Origin: Candidatus Avelusimicrobium gallicola
Lineage (GTDB): Bacteria > Elusimicrobiota > Elusimicrobia > Elusimicrobiales > UBA9959
Length of the DNA: 35,568 nt
Assembly (NCBI GenBank): GCA_020722185.1
Contig: DYLH01000014.1
Location: 1-35,568 of the forward strand
Direction: 5' to 3'
Shown here: positions 1 to 7,356 of the stretch, one piece after another
Layout: each line of letters opens with the position of its first letter
Position numbering within the stretch: the first letter of the stretch is position 1
The notes under the pieces: generated by a model
The model's database searches: none
Told to the model about the DNA's origin: nothing
The model's input: only the letters and a program-made list of their open reading frames with translations
Made by a program: the position numbers and the translations under genes

Positions 1-55
1 TTATACCTTTTCATAGTAATATTCTATATCTAATTTACTATCTTAACAATCTGAA

Positions 56-82
56 TTGAAAAAAAATACACAATTTTATAAA
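56..82 (+). promoter_or_regulatory. Possible promoter of the tRNA-Glu gene
   Basis: A TTGAAA hexamer (56-61) and a TATAAA hexamer (77-82) lie 15 bp apart, which is shorter than the preferred 17 bp. Transcription would begin near 89, about 17 nt before the mature tRNA. The region is very AT-rich, so chance matches are likely. No other feature is visible in bases 1-105. Confidence 0.3.
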
Positions 83-105
83 CTATACCTTAGAAGTTTA
101 TCAAT

Positions 106-179
106 GGCCTGTTCGTCTAGCGGCCCAGGACGCCGCCCTCTCAAGGCGGAGATCACGGGTTCAAATCCCGTACAGGCCG
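106..179 (+). tRNA. tRNA-Glu, anticodon CTC
   Basis: A full cloverleaf can be read by hand. The acceptor stem is GGCCTGT/ACAGGCC (7 bp). The D arm runs GTC...GAC. The anticodon stem is CCGCC/GGCGG with loop CTCTCAA, giving anticodon CTC, which reads GAG. The T arm is ACGGG-TTCAAAT-CCCGT. The discriminator base is G179, as usual for tRNA-Glu, and no CCA is encoded. Its 3' 18 nt (162-179) are repeated exactly at 313-330 without the 5' part of the tRNA, so only this copy is a complete gene. A GAG-reading tRNA-Glu implies a separate UUC isoacceptor elsewhere. Glu-tRNA is also the type of substrate used by the GatCAB genes downstream. Confidence 0.95.
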
Positions 180-211
180 TTTTTGTTTTTGTATAGTAAG
201 GAAGCCAACTG
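162..211 (+). repeat. 50-bp direct repeat, copy 1 (tRNA 3' end plus downstream DNA)
   Basis: This copy holds the last 18 nt of the tRNA-Glu gene, the T-rich spacer ttttt-g-ttttt and the first part of the GGAAGCC hairpin. It matches 313-362 base for base at an offset of 151. It reads like the left attachment-type repeat of a small insertion at a tRNA 3' end, but no integrase is present between the copies. Confidence 0.95.
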
Positions 212-221
212 CTTGGCTTCC
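200..221 (+). terminator. Terminator-like hairpin after the tRNA (first, altered copy)
   Basis: GGAAGCCAA-CTGC-TTGGCTTCC is a perfect 9-bp stem with a 4-nt loop. T-runs lie before it rather than after it, so it may be a weak terminator or a processing signal. Its left arm belongs to the direct repeat and its right arm to the inserted DNA. Compare the shorter version at 351-369, which does have a T-tract. Confidence 0.5.
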
Positions 222-223
222 GT

Positions 224-321
224 CGGGATTTGAAAGGCGCAGCGTTGCTGAGCTCTGCGAAGCCGCGAGCCGGGGTCGCGCAAAATTTCACTTATGGAAA
301 TTTATGTGTGACCAAATCCCG
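224..321. mobile_element. GC-rich palindromic element inserted behind the tRNA, four-way-junction fold
   Basis: The ends are inverted repeats CGGGATTTG (224-232) and CAAATCCCG (313-321). Three hairpins lie inside: CGCAG/CTGCG (238-259), CGCGA/TCGCG (264-280) and AAATTTC/GAAATTT with loop ACTTATG (283-303). Closed by the outer stem they make a four-way junction. Bases 224-281 are about 40/58 G or C by hand count, in a clearly AT-rich neighbourhood. The left end is the reverse complement of the T arm of the intact tRNA. I see no convincing ORF: the two ORF-track entries here run through the tRNA or its duplicated tail. Calling it a mobile element is inference from the flanking direct repeats. 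A structured RNA or a REP-like element is also possible. Together with the repeats and hairpins it fills most of the 305-base gap between the tRNA and ychF. Confidence 0.55.
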
Positions 322-362
322 TACAGGCCGTTTTTGTTTTTGTATAGTAAGGAAGCCAACTG
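313..362 (+). repeat. 50-bp direct repeat, copy 2 (tRNA 3' fragment plus downstream DNA)
   Basis: Exact copy of 162-211. It holds an orphan 18-nt 3' tRNA-Glu fragment with no D arm, anticodon arm or 5' acceptor strand, then the same T-rich spacer and start of hairpin. It is what an attR site would look like after an insertion or partial duplication at the tRNA end. Confidence 0.95.
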
Positions 363-379
363 GGCTTCCTTATCTTTTT
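351..379 (+). terminator. Intrinsic terminator of the tRNA-Glu unit
   Basis: GGAAGCC-AACTG-GGCTTCC forms a 7-bp stem with a 5-nt loop, followed by TTATCTTTTT. This is probably the original tRNA terminator, now displaced 151 bp downstream by the duplication. Confidence 0.7.
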
Positions 380-421
380 CATCTTTTAACTTGTAAAACC
401 AAATATAGGTTTGTTTTTTTC

Positions 422-450
422 TTTCACTAAAACTTACAAGATTGTATAAT
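422..450 (+). promoter_or_regulatory. Likely promoter of ychF
   Basis: A consensus -10 TATAAT (445-450) lies 17 bp after a weak -35-like TTTCAC (422-427). The start would be near 457, about 28 nt before the ychF ATG, leaving room for the AAGGAG ribosome-binding site. Confidence 0.5.
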
Positions 451-484
451 TTACTTCTAAGATTTGAGGATTAAGGAGAAAATT

Positions 485-1558
485 ATGGAAGTTGGAATAG
501 TAGGTCTGCCTAATGTCGGGAAGTCGACCCTTTTTAACGCTCTTACAAATGCTCATGCCGCCAGCTCCAATTATCCATTTACTACGATAGAGCCCAATGT
601 GGGAATAGTTTCTGTGCCAGATAGAAGGCTGGATACTCTTTTTGATATATTTAAACCACCTAAAAAAACAAATGCTTATGTTAAATTTGTGGATATTGCC
701 GGCCTTGTAAAAGGCGCCGCACAAGGCGAAGGGCTTGGAAATAAATTCCTTGCAAACATAAGAGAAGTTGACGCAATAATTCATATAGTCAGAGCTTTTA
801 GCGACAAAGATGTTGTCCATGTGCTTGGAGAAGTAGATCCGATAAGGGACATAGAAGTCATAGAGACAGAGCTCATCCTTGCAGATTTACAATCGCTTGA
901 AAAAGCTATTGATAAAAATTCAGGAGCTGCCAGAACTGGCAACAAACAAGCGCAGGAAAAACAGGAAAAGATGCTTAAAATAAAGGAAATTTTATCCTCG
1001 GGCAAGCCAGCTTCAGCTTCGCCATTAACCCAATTAGAGATGCGCGATTTTAATTTGCTGACAGCAAAGCCTGTTCTTTATGTGGCTAACACTTCAGAGA
1101 AACCAGACAATTCAGTGATAGAAAAGCTCTCATCCTACATAAAATCCAGAAATGCCAAAATGATAACTGTCTCAGCAAAAATAGAGTCTGAGATAATAGA
1201 GCTTCCACCAGAAGAAAGAGCAGCTTTCCTCAAAGAGCTAGGCGAAGAATACACAGGTCTAGAAAAAGTCATCAGAGGTTCAGGAGAGTTATTGAATCTC
1301 ATTTATTTTTTTACGGCTGGAAGCGAAGATGAGGTAAGAGCATGGACGATTACAAAAGGAACAAAAGCTCCTCAAGCCGCCGGGAAAATACACTCTGATA
1401 TAGAAAAAGGTTTTATAAAAGTTGAAGTTTATTCTTTTTCAGACATTGAAAAATACAGAGATGAAAAGACCCTCAGAGAAAAAGGGCTGATAAGACTGGA
1501 AGGCAAGGATTACGAAATTCAAGATGGAGACATTTGTTTCTTCAAGTTTAATGTATAA
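485..1558 (+). CDS. ychF: Redox-regulated ATPase/GTPase YchF (Obg family)
   Basis: A conserved P-loop NTPase of the Obg-HflX group that binds ribosomes. The E. coli and human members prefer ATP. The N-terminus has the P-loop GLPNVGKST, then the switch region with YPFTTIEPN and the DIAGLVKGA motif. A helical coiled-coil insertion follows around residues 120-200. The C-terminus is a TGS-type domain ending in [15 protein letters not shown]. Length is 357 aa, close to the family's roughly 363. The ORF track begins seven codons upstream at a TTG, but the ATG at 485 is preceded by AAGGAG at the right distance and gives the family N-terminus [12 protein letters not shown]. It opens the plus-strand gene run and lies 41 bases before the helicase gene. 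Confidence 0.96.
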   Translation: MEVGIVGLPNVGKSTLFNALTNAHAASSNYPFTTIEPNVGIVSVPDRRLDTLFDIFKPPKKTNAYVKFVDIAGLVKGAAQGEGLGNKFLANIREVDAIIHIVRAFSDKDVVHVLGEVDPIRDIEVIETELILADLQSLEKAIDKNSGAARTGNKQAQEKQEKMLKIKEILSSGKPASASPLTQLEMRDFNLLTAKPVLYVANTSEKPDNSVIEKLSSYIKSRNAKMITVSAKIESEIIELPPEERAAFLKELGEEYTGLEKVIRGSGELLNLIYFFTAGSEDEVRAWTITKGTKAPQAAGKIHSDIEKGFIKVEVYSFSDIEKYRDEKTLREKGLIRLEGKDYEIQDGDICFFKFNV

Positions 1559-1599
1559 TCCAGCTTTTACTACCTTTCTCTATTTGCTAAAATTTATCT

Positions 1600-3786
1600 G
1601 TGAGTCTGCCTGAATTAAATCTTGACAAAGAGATTTTGCCCAAGCTAGCATTAAATGACAAACAGCTTGAGGCGGCTCTCTATTTTGACTCGCCTCTTCT
1701 GATACTTGCCGGAGCCGGGACTGGAAAAACTAAAACATTAATATCAAAAATAGCGCTCATGATAAATTCCGGTGTAAGCGCGTCAAGAATACTTGCTATA
1801 ACCTTTACCAATAAGGCGGCTGGAGAGATGCGCCACAGAATAGCGGCAATAGCCCCGCAATCGCATGGTCTATGGATTTACACTTTTCATGCATTTGGAG
1901 CAAGAATGCTTAGACAGCATTGGCAGAAGGCGGGACTAAAAAAAGATTTCACCATTTACGATGAAGAGGACCAAAAAAAACTTATACAAACTGCGATAGA
2001 AGAACTTGGCCTAGATAAGGAAAAAAACAAAGCTTCTGTATATGCCTCTCTTATATCAAGAGCCAAGGACGATATGCTGGATGCTGAATCTTATATGCTT
2101 CATGCCAGAGTTTCCAACGATATAAATCGCATTAGGGTAGGCCAGATATACCTCATTTATGAAAAAAAACTCTCTCAAGCTAATGCTGTCGATTTTGGCG
2201 ATTTGATAATGAAGACAGTAAAGCTTATAAGAGACGATGAACAGATTAAGTCCTACTATCAGGAATATTTTAGATATATCCTTGTGGATGAATATCAAGA
2301 CACAAACAGGGCTCAGTATACGCTTGTGAAACTGCTTTCCGCCATACATCACAATGTATGCGTTGTGGGAGACCCTGATCAGTCTATTTATTCATGGCGA
2401 GGAGCAGATATAAGAAATATTCTGGATTTTGAAAAAGACTTCAAAGATGCCAGAACAATAATACTTGAGCAAAATTATCGCTCGACTACAAATATATTGG
2501 ACGCAGCGAATAAGTTGATAAAACACAATAAAGGCAGAAAGGAAAAAAATCTCTGGACAGCCAATGGCACAGGAGAGAAGGTTTCTGTACTTGAATGCTT
2601 GAATGAAAAAGATGAGGCGACCATATCCGCTCAAAAGGCGGCGGAGATTAAGAATAGTGGCGGGAAATACTCAGATTTTGCAGTGTTTTATAGGACAAAT
2701 GCCCAGAGCAGAAACTTCGAAGAAGCTTTTAGAAGATACAAAATACCATATAAACTTATAGGCTCGGTTAGATTTTATGAAAGAAAAGAAATAAAAGATG
2801 CCCTAGCCTATCTGAGAATAATGGTAAATCCCTCAGACAGTGTCAGTCTTGAGAGAATAATAAATTTACCCCCCAGAGGGATAGGACCGAAAGCTCTGGA
2901 ATCGCTCAAAGCTTATTCAAAGGCCAGAGGGATTTCTCTTTATGAAACTCTTCTCGACAGCGACAATATAGAATCAATTTCACCATCTGTGAGAAAAGGC
3001 ATAAGGGAATTTATTCGAATATTTGACGACTTAAAAAATGATATTTTCTCATCCCAACCTCATTATATCCTTGAAAAGATACTGGCAAGAAGCGGCTATT
3101 GGCAAATGATTGAAGACCTCTCACAGAAAGATCCACAAGAAGCGCTTAATAGATTGGGCAATCTTCAAGAGCTTGTAAATGCCATAAAAGATTTTGAAGA
3201 TAACTGCGAAAAAAATTTAGAGAAGCCTCTTCTTGAAAAATATCTGGAAAACATAACTCTTCAAAGCGAAATAGATAATCTAAGGGAAGATTCAGAAGCT
3301 GTGGTGCTTATGACTCTTCATCTGGCAAAAGGGCTGGAATTCCCATATGTAATGCTTACGGGGCTTGAAGAAGGACTTTTCCCGATCAACTCTGCAGCTT
3401 CAGATGATGAGGATATGGAAGAAGAAAGGCGACTAATGTATGTCGGGATGACAAGGGCTAAGAAAAAGCTTTTTTTGAGCTGGGCCAACAATAGAACTAT
3501 TTTTGGTAAAACATATCCAAATCTGATGTCTAGATTTATTTTCGAGGCAAGGCTTATAGACTATTCCAGAAAGGAAAATTTAAAATCCGAGGAAAAGATA
3601 ATAGAAGCTTATGAAACGGCAAGACCGAAAGCTTCCAGCGGACGCAAAGTAGCGCATCCACTTTATGGTATAGGGAGAATAAAGTCTGTAACAGGCACTG
3701 GAGAATTCACAAAAGTCACTGTAACTTTCGACAATGGCATTACTCAAACCTTTATGCTTAAATTCGCTCCGCTTGAAATGCTTTAA
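1600..3786 (+). CDS. pcrA: UvrD/PcrA-type superfamily 1A DNA helicase
   Basis: A 3'-5' DNA helicase/translocase used in repair and in clearing proteins or RNA polymerase from DNA. The SF1A motifs are in order: Walker A GAGTGKT, Ia AITFTNKAAGEM, II DEYQDTN, III GDPDQSIYSWRGAD, IV LEQNYRST, V TLHLAKGLEFPYVML and VI RLMYVGMTRAKKKL. The last 50 residues (HPLYGIGRIKSVTG...VTVTFDNG) look like the Tudor-like tail that in PcrA/UvrD contacts RNA polymerase. It is 728 aa, a normal length. The start is GTG at 1600; an in-frame stop at 1588 blocks a longer form, and the Shine-Dalgarno is weak. PcrA and UvrD cannot be told apart with certainty by eye. It ends nine bases before gatC. Confidence 0.93.
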   Translation: MSLPELNLDKEILPKLALNDKQLEAALYFDSPLLILAGAGTGKTKTLISKIALMINSGVSASRILAITFTNKAAGEMRHRIAAIAPQSHGLWIYTFHAFGARMLRQHWQKAGLKKDFTIYDEEDQKKLIQTAIEELGLDKEKNKASVYASLISRAKDDMLDAESYMLHARVSNDINRIRVGQIYLIYEKKLSQANAVDFGDLIMKTVKLIRDDEQIKSYYQEYFRYILVDEYQDTNRAQYTLVKLLSAIHHNVCVVGDPDQSIYSWRGADIRNILDFEKDFKDARTIILEQNYRSTTNILDAANKLIKHNKGRKEKNLWTANGTGEKVSVLECLNEKDEATISAQKAAEIKNSGGKYSDFAVFYRTNAQSRNFEEAFRRYKIPYKLIGSVRFYERKEIKDALAYLRIMVNPSDSVSLERIINLPPRGIGPKALESLKAYSKARGISLYETLLDSDNIESISPSVRKGIREFIRIFDDLKNDIFSSQPHYILEKILARSGYWQMIEDLSQKDPQEALNRLGNLQELVNAIKDFEDNCEKNLEKPLLEKYLENITLQSEIDNLREDSEAVVLMTLHLAKGLEFPYVMLTGLEEGLFPINSAASDDEDMEEERRLMYVGMTRAKKKLFLSWANNRTIFGKTYPNLMSRFIFEARLIDYSRKENLKSEEKIIEAYETARPKASSGRKVAHPLYGIGRIKSVTGTGEFTKVTVTFDNGITQTFMLKFAPLEML

Positions 3787-3795
3787 GGAGAAAAT

Positions 3796-4074
3796 ATGGA
3801 TAAACAGCTTATTGAATACTTATCAGCTATGGCTAAGTTACAACTTAGCGAAAAAGAAAAAGAGCTATACGCAAAACAAATACAAGACATATTTAAATGG
3901 GTAGAGCAAATCAGTGAATTAGATTTATCTTCAGAAAAAGATTATTCATTTAAAACCGGGAAATTTATAAGAGATGATGAGCCTAAAAATTTCCCAGACA
4001 GAGAGGAAATACTAAAAAATTTCACCGATAGAGAATTTGATTTTTTGAAAGTAAAGAAAGTTTTAGACAACTGA
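3796..4074 (+). CDS. gatC: Asp/Glu-tRNA amidotransferase subunit C
   Basis: Small subunit that braces GatA and GatB in the GatCAB transamidation complex. At 92 aa it has the family pattern: an N-terminal helical segment (IEYLSAMAKLQLSEKE), the stretch DIFKWVEQISELD and the late RDDEP motif, which in the family wraps the other subunits. An AAGGAG site lies six bases before the ATG. gatA follows after 12 bases with its own GAGGGAG site, so the pair is clearly one transcript. Confidence 0.93.
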   Translation: MDKQLIEYLSAMAKLQLSEKEKELYAKQIQDIFKWVEQISELDLSSEKDYSFKTGKFIRDDEPKNFPDREEILKNFTDREFDFLKVKKVLDN

Positions 4075-4086
4075 GGGAGAATTTAT

Positions 4087-5502
4087 ATGGAAAGCGCCAT
4101 TAAAGCAATAGAAGCAGTGAAAAAAAAAGAGAGATCAGTATTGGAAATAACTTCATCGTTTTTAGACAAGATAAAAAAAGAAGACGGAAAGGTTAAGGCA
4201 TTTCTTGAGATTTTTGAATCTAGCGCCATTGCCAAAGCCAAGGATATAGATGAGAGAATATCTTCTGGTAAATCAGTGGGCGAGCTTGCTGGAGCAGTCA
4301 TAGCAATAAAAGACAATATACTCTACAAAGGTCATGAGATAACCTGCGCGTCAAAGATACTCAAGGGGCATATAAGCGCCTACAATGCCACAGTGGTTTC
4401 AAAACTTCTGGAAAAAGACGCAGTGATAATAGGAAGAACGAATATGGATGAATTTGCTATGGGATCATCCTGTGAAAATTCAGCATGGCAAAAAACACAT
4501 AATCCAATAAATAATGAATTTGTGCCGGGTGGGTCCTCTGGTGGCTCTGCTGCGGCCGTCAAAGCTGGATTTTGCCACATAGCCTATGGTTCAGACACTG
4601 GAGGATCTATAAGGCAGCCAGCCTCTTTCTGCGGAGTATGGGGGATGAAGCCTACATATGGCAGAGTGTCTCGATATGGATTGGTGGCCTTTGCTTCAAG
4701 TCTGGATCAGATAGGTCCCATTGCCACAAATGCGCAGGATTTGTTGCTTGGATATAAAGCGGTGAAGGGCTTTGACGCAAATGACTCAACATCTATTGAT
4801 AAAGAAGATGAAAAAAAACAATTTTCTTCCCTTAAGGGAATGACTGTAGCTATACCTTCTGGTCTGTCAAAACATGATGGGCTTGAAAGCGATATGGCTG
4901 AAATATTTTCTTCTTTACCTGAAAAACTCATGGATGCTGGAATTAAAGTTATTGAAGTGGATTTTAAGAGTTTTAAATACGCCCTCCCAGCATATTACAT
5001 TTTAGCCTCAAGCGAAGCTTCAAGCAATCTGGCCAGATTTGACGGTTTTAGATACGGCATGTCGTTAAACACAGGCAATCTAAATGAATCATATATGAAA
5101 AATCGTGGAGAAGGGTTTGGGCCAGAGGTAAAAAGAAGAATACTGCTTGGCACACATTCTTTAAGTAGCGGATATTACGATGCCTATTACTTGAAGGCTC
5201 AGCGAGTTAGAAACTTTATAGCCAGAGAGTTTGATGAAGTTTTTTCTAAAGCAGAAATAATACTTGCGCCAACATCTCCCACAGCCGCTTTTAAATTTGG
5301 GGAGAGGATGAAAGATCCACTTTCAATGTATCTTTCAGATATTTTCACAATACCAGTTAATATGGCCGGGATATGCTCACTGTCTTTTCCATATGGGAAA
5401 AGAAAATCTGACAATATGCCATATGGCCTACAGATAATGGCTCCGCATTTAAGCGATGAATTTATGATAAAAGTTGCGGGAGAACTTTCATGCGCGCTTT
5501 GA
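4087..5502 (+). CDS. gatA: Asp/Glu-tRNA amidotransferase subunit A
   Basis: Amidase-signature enzyme that releases ammonia from glutamine (or asparagine) and channels it to GatB to make Gln-tRNA(Gln) and/or Asn-tRNA(Asn). The Ser-cisSer-Lys triad is visible: Lys75 in IAIKDNI, the cis-Ser in PGGSSGGSAAA and the nucleophile Ser174 in DTGGSIRQPA. It is 471 aa, near the usual 480-490. The 3' end overlaps the Nudix gene by 13 bases, which suggests translational coupling. Confidence 0.95.
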   Translation: MESAIKAIEAVKKKERSVLEITSSFLDKIKKEDGKVKAFLEIFESSAIAKAKDIDERISSGKSVGELAGAVIAIKDNILYKGHEITCASKILKGHISAYNATVVSKLLEKDAVIIGRTNMDEFAMGSSCENSAWQKTHNPINNEFVPGGSSGGSAAAVKAGFCHIAYGSDTGGSIRQPASFCGVWGMKPTYGRVSRYGLVAFASSLDQIGPIATNAQDLLLGYKAVKGFDANDSTSIDKEDEKKQFSSLKGMTVAIPSGLSKHDGLESDMAEIFSSLPEKLMDAGIKVIEVDFKSFKYALPAYYILASSEASSNLARFDGFRYGMSLNTGNLNESYMKNRGEGFGPEVKRRILLGTHSLSSGYYDAYYLKAQRVRNFIAREFDEVFSKAEIILAPTSPTAAFKFGERMKDPLSMYLSDIFTIPVNMAGICSLSFPYGKRKSDNMPYGLQIMAPHLSDEFMIKVAGELSCAL

Positions 5503-5927
5503 AAGAATTTTCAGCCGGAGGCGTGATAATAAAGGATAGAGAGATCTTGCTTGTTTTAATGAACACAATAAATGGCAATAAGGTATGGACTTATCCAAAA
5601 GGACATATAGAAAGCGGGGAAGATTCCATAAAAGCCGCGCTGAGGGAAGTTTTTGAAGAGACTGGATATGAGTGCAGACTTGTAGACAGCAGAGAAATAT
5701 ATCTTTCAAGATATAGCTTCATAAGAGATGGAAATAGAGTTGAAAAAACTGTCAAATGGTACATTATGGAACCTATCTCTGAATCAAAAGGCATACAAAC
5801 TATTGATGAGATAGAGAAAACTATTTGGTTTTCATATCCGAAAGCCAAAGAAAAACTTTTTTATCCAAGCGATATTGAAATACTTGAAATTGTAAAAGAA
5901 AAACTTGGAGGGGACAATGGAATTTGA
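5490..5927 (+). CDS. Nudix hydrolase, Ap4A-hydrolase-like
   Basis: A 145-aa single-domain Nudix protein. The Nudix box is complete: GHIESGEDSIKAALREVFEE followed by TGYE fits GX5EX7REUXEEXGU and carries the metal-binding Glu residues. The start MRALKEFSAGGVII and the segment KVWTYPKGHIE resemble bacterial and archaeal diadenosine-polyphosphate hydrolases (the NUDT2/MutT-like group), but the substrate cannot be fixed from the box alone. The gene begins inside the end of gatA and ends inside the start of gatB (overlaps of 13 and 11 bases). It is therefore co-translated with the amidotransferase. Ap4A is a by-product of aminoacyl-tRNA synthetases, so a housekeeping role near tRNA charging is a reasonable inference. 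Confidence 0.85.
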   Translation: MRALKEFSAGGVIIKDREILLVLMNTINGNKVWTYPKGHIESGEDSIKAALREVFEETGYECRLVDSREIYLSRYSFIRDGNRVEKTVKWYIMEPISESKGIQTIDEIEKTIWFSYPKAKEKLFYPSDIEILEIVKEKLGGDNGI

Positions 5928-7356
5928 AAGCGTTATAGGACTTGAAATACATGTCCAATTGAAAACAAAAAGCAAAATGTTTTGCCGATGTCAGGTTGCG
6001 CAAGATAACTCAATGGCCAACACTCATATATGTCCTGTATGTACTGGCCAGCCCGGAGCGCTGCCAGTTCTAAACCCCGTAGCAGTCAAAACAGCTTTAA
6101 GAGTTGCATCCGCAATTAAATGTGACATACATCCGATTTCAGTTTTTGCCAGAAAAAATTATTTTTATCCCGATCTTCCAAAAGCTTATCAAATATCTCA
6201 GTACGACAAGCCTCTTGCCGAAAATGGAAAGATAGAATTGCCAACCGGTAAAATTATAAACATAAAAAGAGCTCATTTAGAGGAAGATGCAGCTAAATCG
6301 CTTCATGCCATAGGTAGCAAAGAACTTGATTACACAATCATTGATTTCAATCGCTGTGGGATGCCACTTCTTGAAATAGTTTCCCAACCAGACATCCATT
6401 CCCCTCAGGAGGCATATGATTATCTTGTGGAACTTAAAAAAATTCTTAAATGGGTGGATGCCTCAGACTGCGATATGGAAAAAGGCCAGCTTAGATGCGA
6501 TGTAAATGTTTCCATAAGACCAAAGGGAGAAACTGCTCTCGGACAAAAGGTAGAGATAAAAAATTTAAATTCTTTTAAGGCGGCAAAAGACGCAATCGCA
6601 TATGAAATAGAAAGGCAAAAGGAGCTTTTTTTAAGAAATGAAAAAATTTCTCAAGATACCAGACTGTGGGATGAAAAAGAGCAAAAAACATTTTCTATGC
6701 GTTCAAAAGAAATGGCTCATGACTACAGATATTTCCCGGAACCAGATCTTCCGCCTTTATATATAAGCGAGGAAGAAATCAAAGAAGCCGAGGAATGTAT
6801 AGGCAAATTACCAAGCGAGATTAGAGCTGAATATGAAAAGCTGGGGCTTTCTTTCAAAGAGGCTTGCGCTCTAAGCGAAAACAGAAGCATTAATATCTAC
6901 TTTGAAAAAATTCTCTCACTAAATCCAGATCAGAAAAACTTGAAGAATTCAGTAAATTTGATAATGGGTCCATTTTTTGCCAAAATAAATGAGCTTAAAA
7001 TAAGCGAAGATGAAATATTATCAAAATGCATAGCTCCTGAAAATATTTTAGAAATTGCTTCCCTTATTTCAAAGGGGGAAATATCCTCTGCGGCTGCTAA
7101 GAAACTGATTGAATTGTGCTGGGACAATAAGATGAATCCTTCCCATGCTGTGGAAAAATACTCGCTCAAGCAATCAAGCGACACCAGTGAGATAGAGGCG
7201 TGGGTAAAAGAAGCGATTGAGGGCAATAAAAAAGCTTTTGAAGATTTTAAAAATGGCAATGAAAAAGCCTCAGGTCCTATAGTTGGTTTTGTGATGAAAA
7301 AATCAAGAGGTAAAGCCAATCCTCAAATAGTAAATGAAATTTTAAAGAAACTTTAA
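5917..7356 (+). CDS. gatB: Asp/Glu-tRNA amidotransferase subunit B
   Basis: The subunit that binds the misacylated tRNA, phosphorylates its side chain and amidates it. The N-terminus VIGLEIHVQLKTKSKMFC, the Cys-rich CPVCTGQPGALP and the segment DFNRCGMPLLEIVSQPD are hallmarks. The last 150 residues form the helical and YqeY-type tRNA-binding domains. Length is 479 aa. The track start is an upstream TTG; the ATG at 5917 follows GGAGGGG and gives the family N-terminus MEFESVIGLEIH. The 3' end overlaps the convergent gene on the other strand by 15 bases, so there is no separate terminator. Confidence 0.96.
   Translation: MEFESVIGLEIHVQLKTKSKMFCRCQVAQDNSMANTHICPVCTGQPGALPVLNPVAVKTALRVASAIKCDIHPISVFARKNYFYPDLPKAYQISQYDKPLAENGKIELPTGKIINIKRAHLEEDAAKSLHAIGSKELDYTIIDFNRCGMPLLEIVSQPDIHSPQEAYDYLVELKKILKWVDASDCDMEKGQLRCDVNVSIRPKGETALGQKVEIKNLNSFKAAKDAIAYEIERQKELFLRNEKISQDTRLWDEKEQKTFSMRSKEMAHDYRYFPEPDLPPLYISEEEIKEAEECIGKLPSEIRAEYEKLGLSFKEACALSENRSINIYFEKILSLNPDQKNLKNSVNLIMGPFFAKINELKISEDEILSKCIAPENILEIASLISKGEISSAAAKKLIELCWDNKMNPSHAVEKYSLKQSSDTSEIEAWVKEAIEGNKKAFEDFKNGNEKASGPIVGFVMKKSRGKANPQIVNEILKKL

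Noticed and set aside
162-362. CRISPR-like repeat
   Set aside because: Only two copies, one 101-bp spacer, and the repeat is tRNA 3' sequence with a terminator. There are no cas genes.
76-430. ORFs of 71 aa (minus) and 66 aa (plus) around the tRNA
   Set aside because: Both run through the tRNA gene or its duplicated tail and the palindromic element, and have no family-like sequence. They are by-products of structured DNA.
434-820. 128-aa minus-strand ORF
   Set aside because: It lies mostly antisense inside ychF, which has unmistakable motifs; no Shine-Dalgarno or family resemblance.
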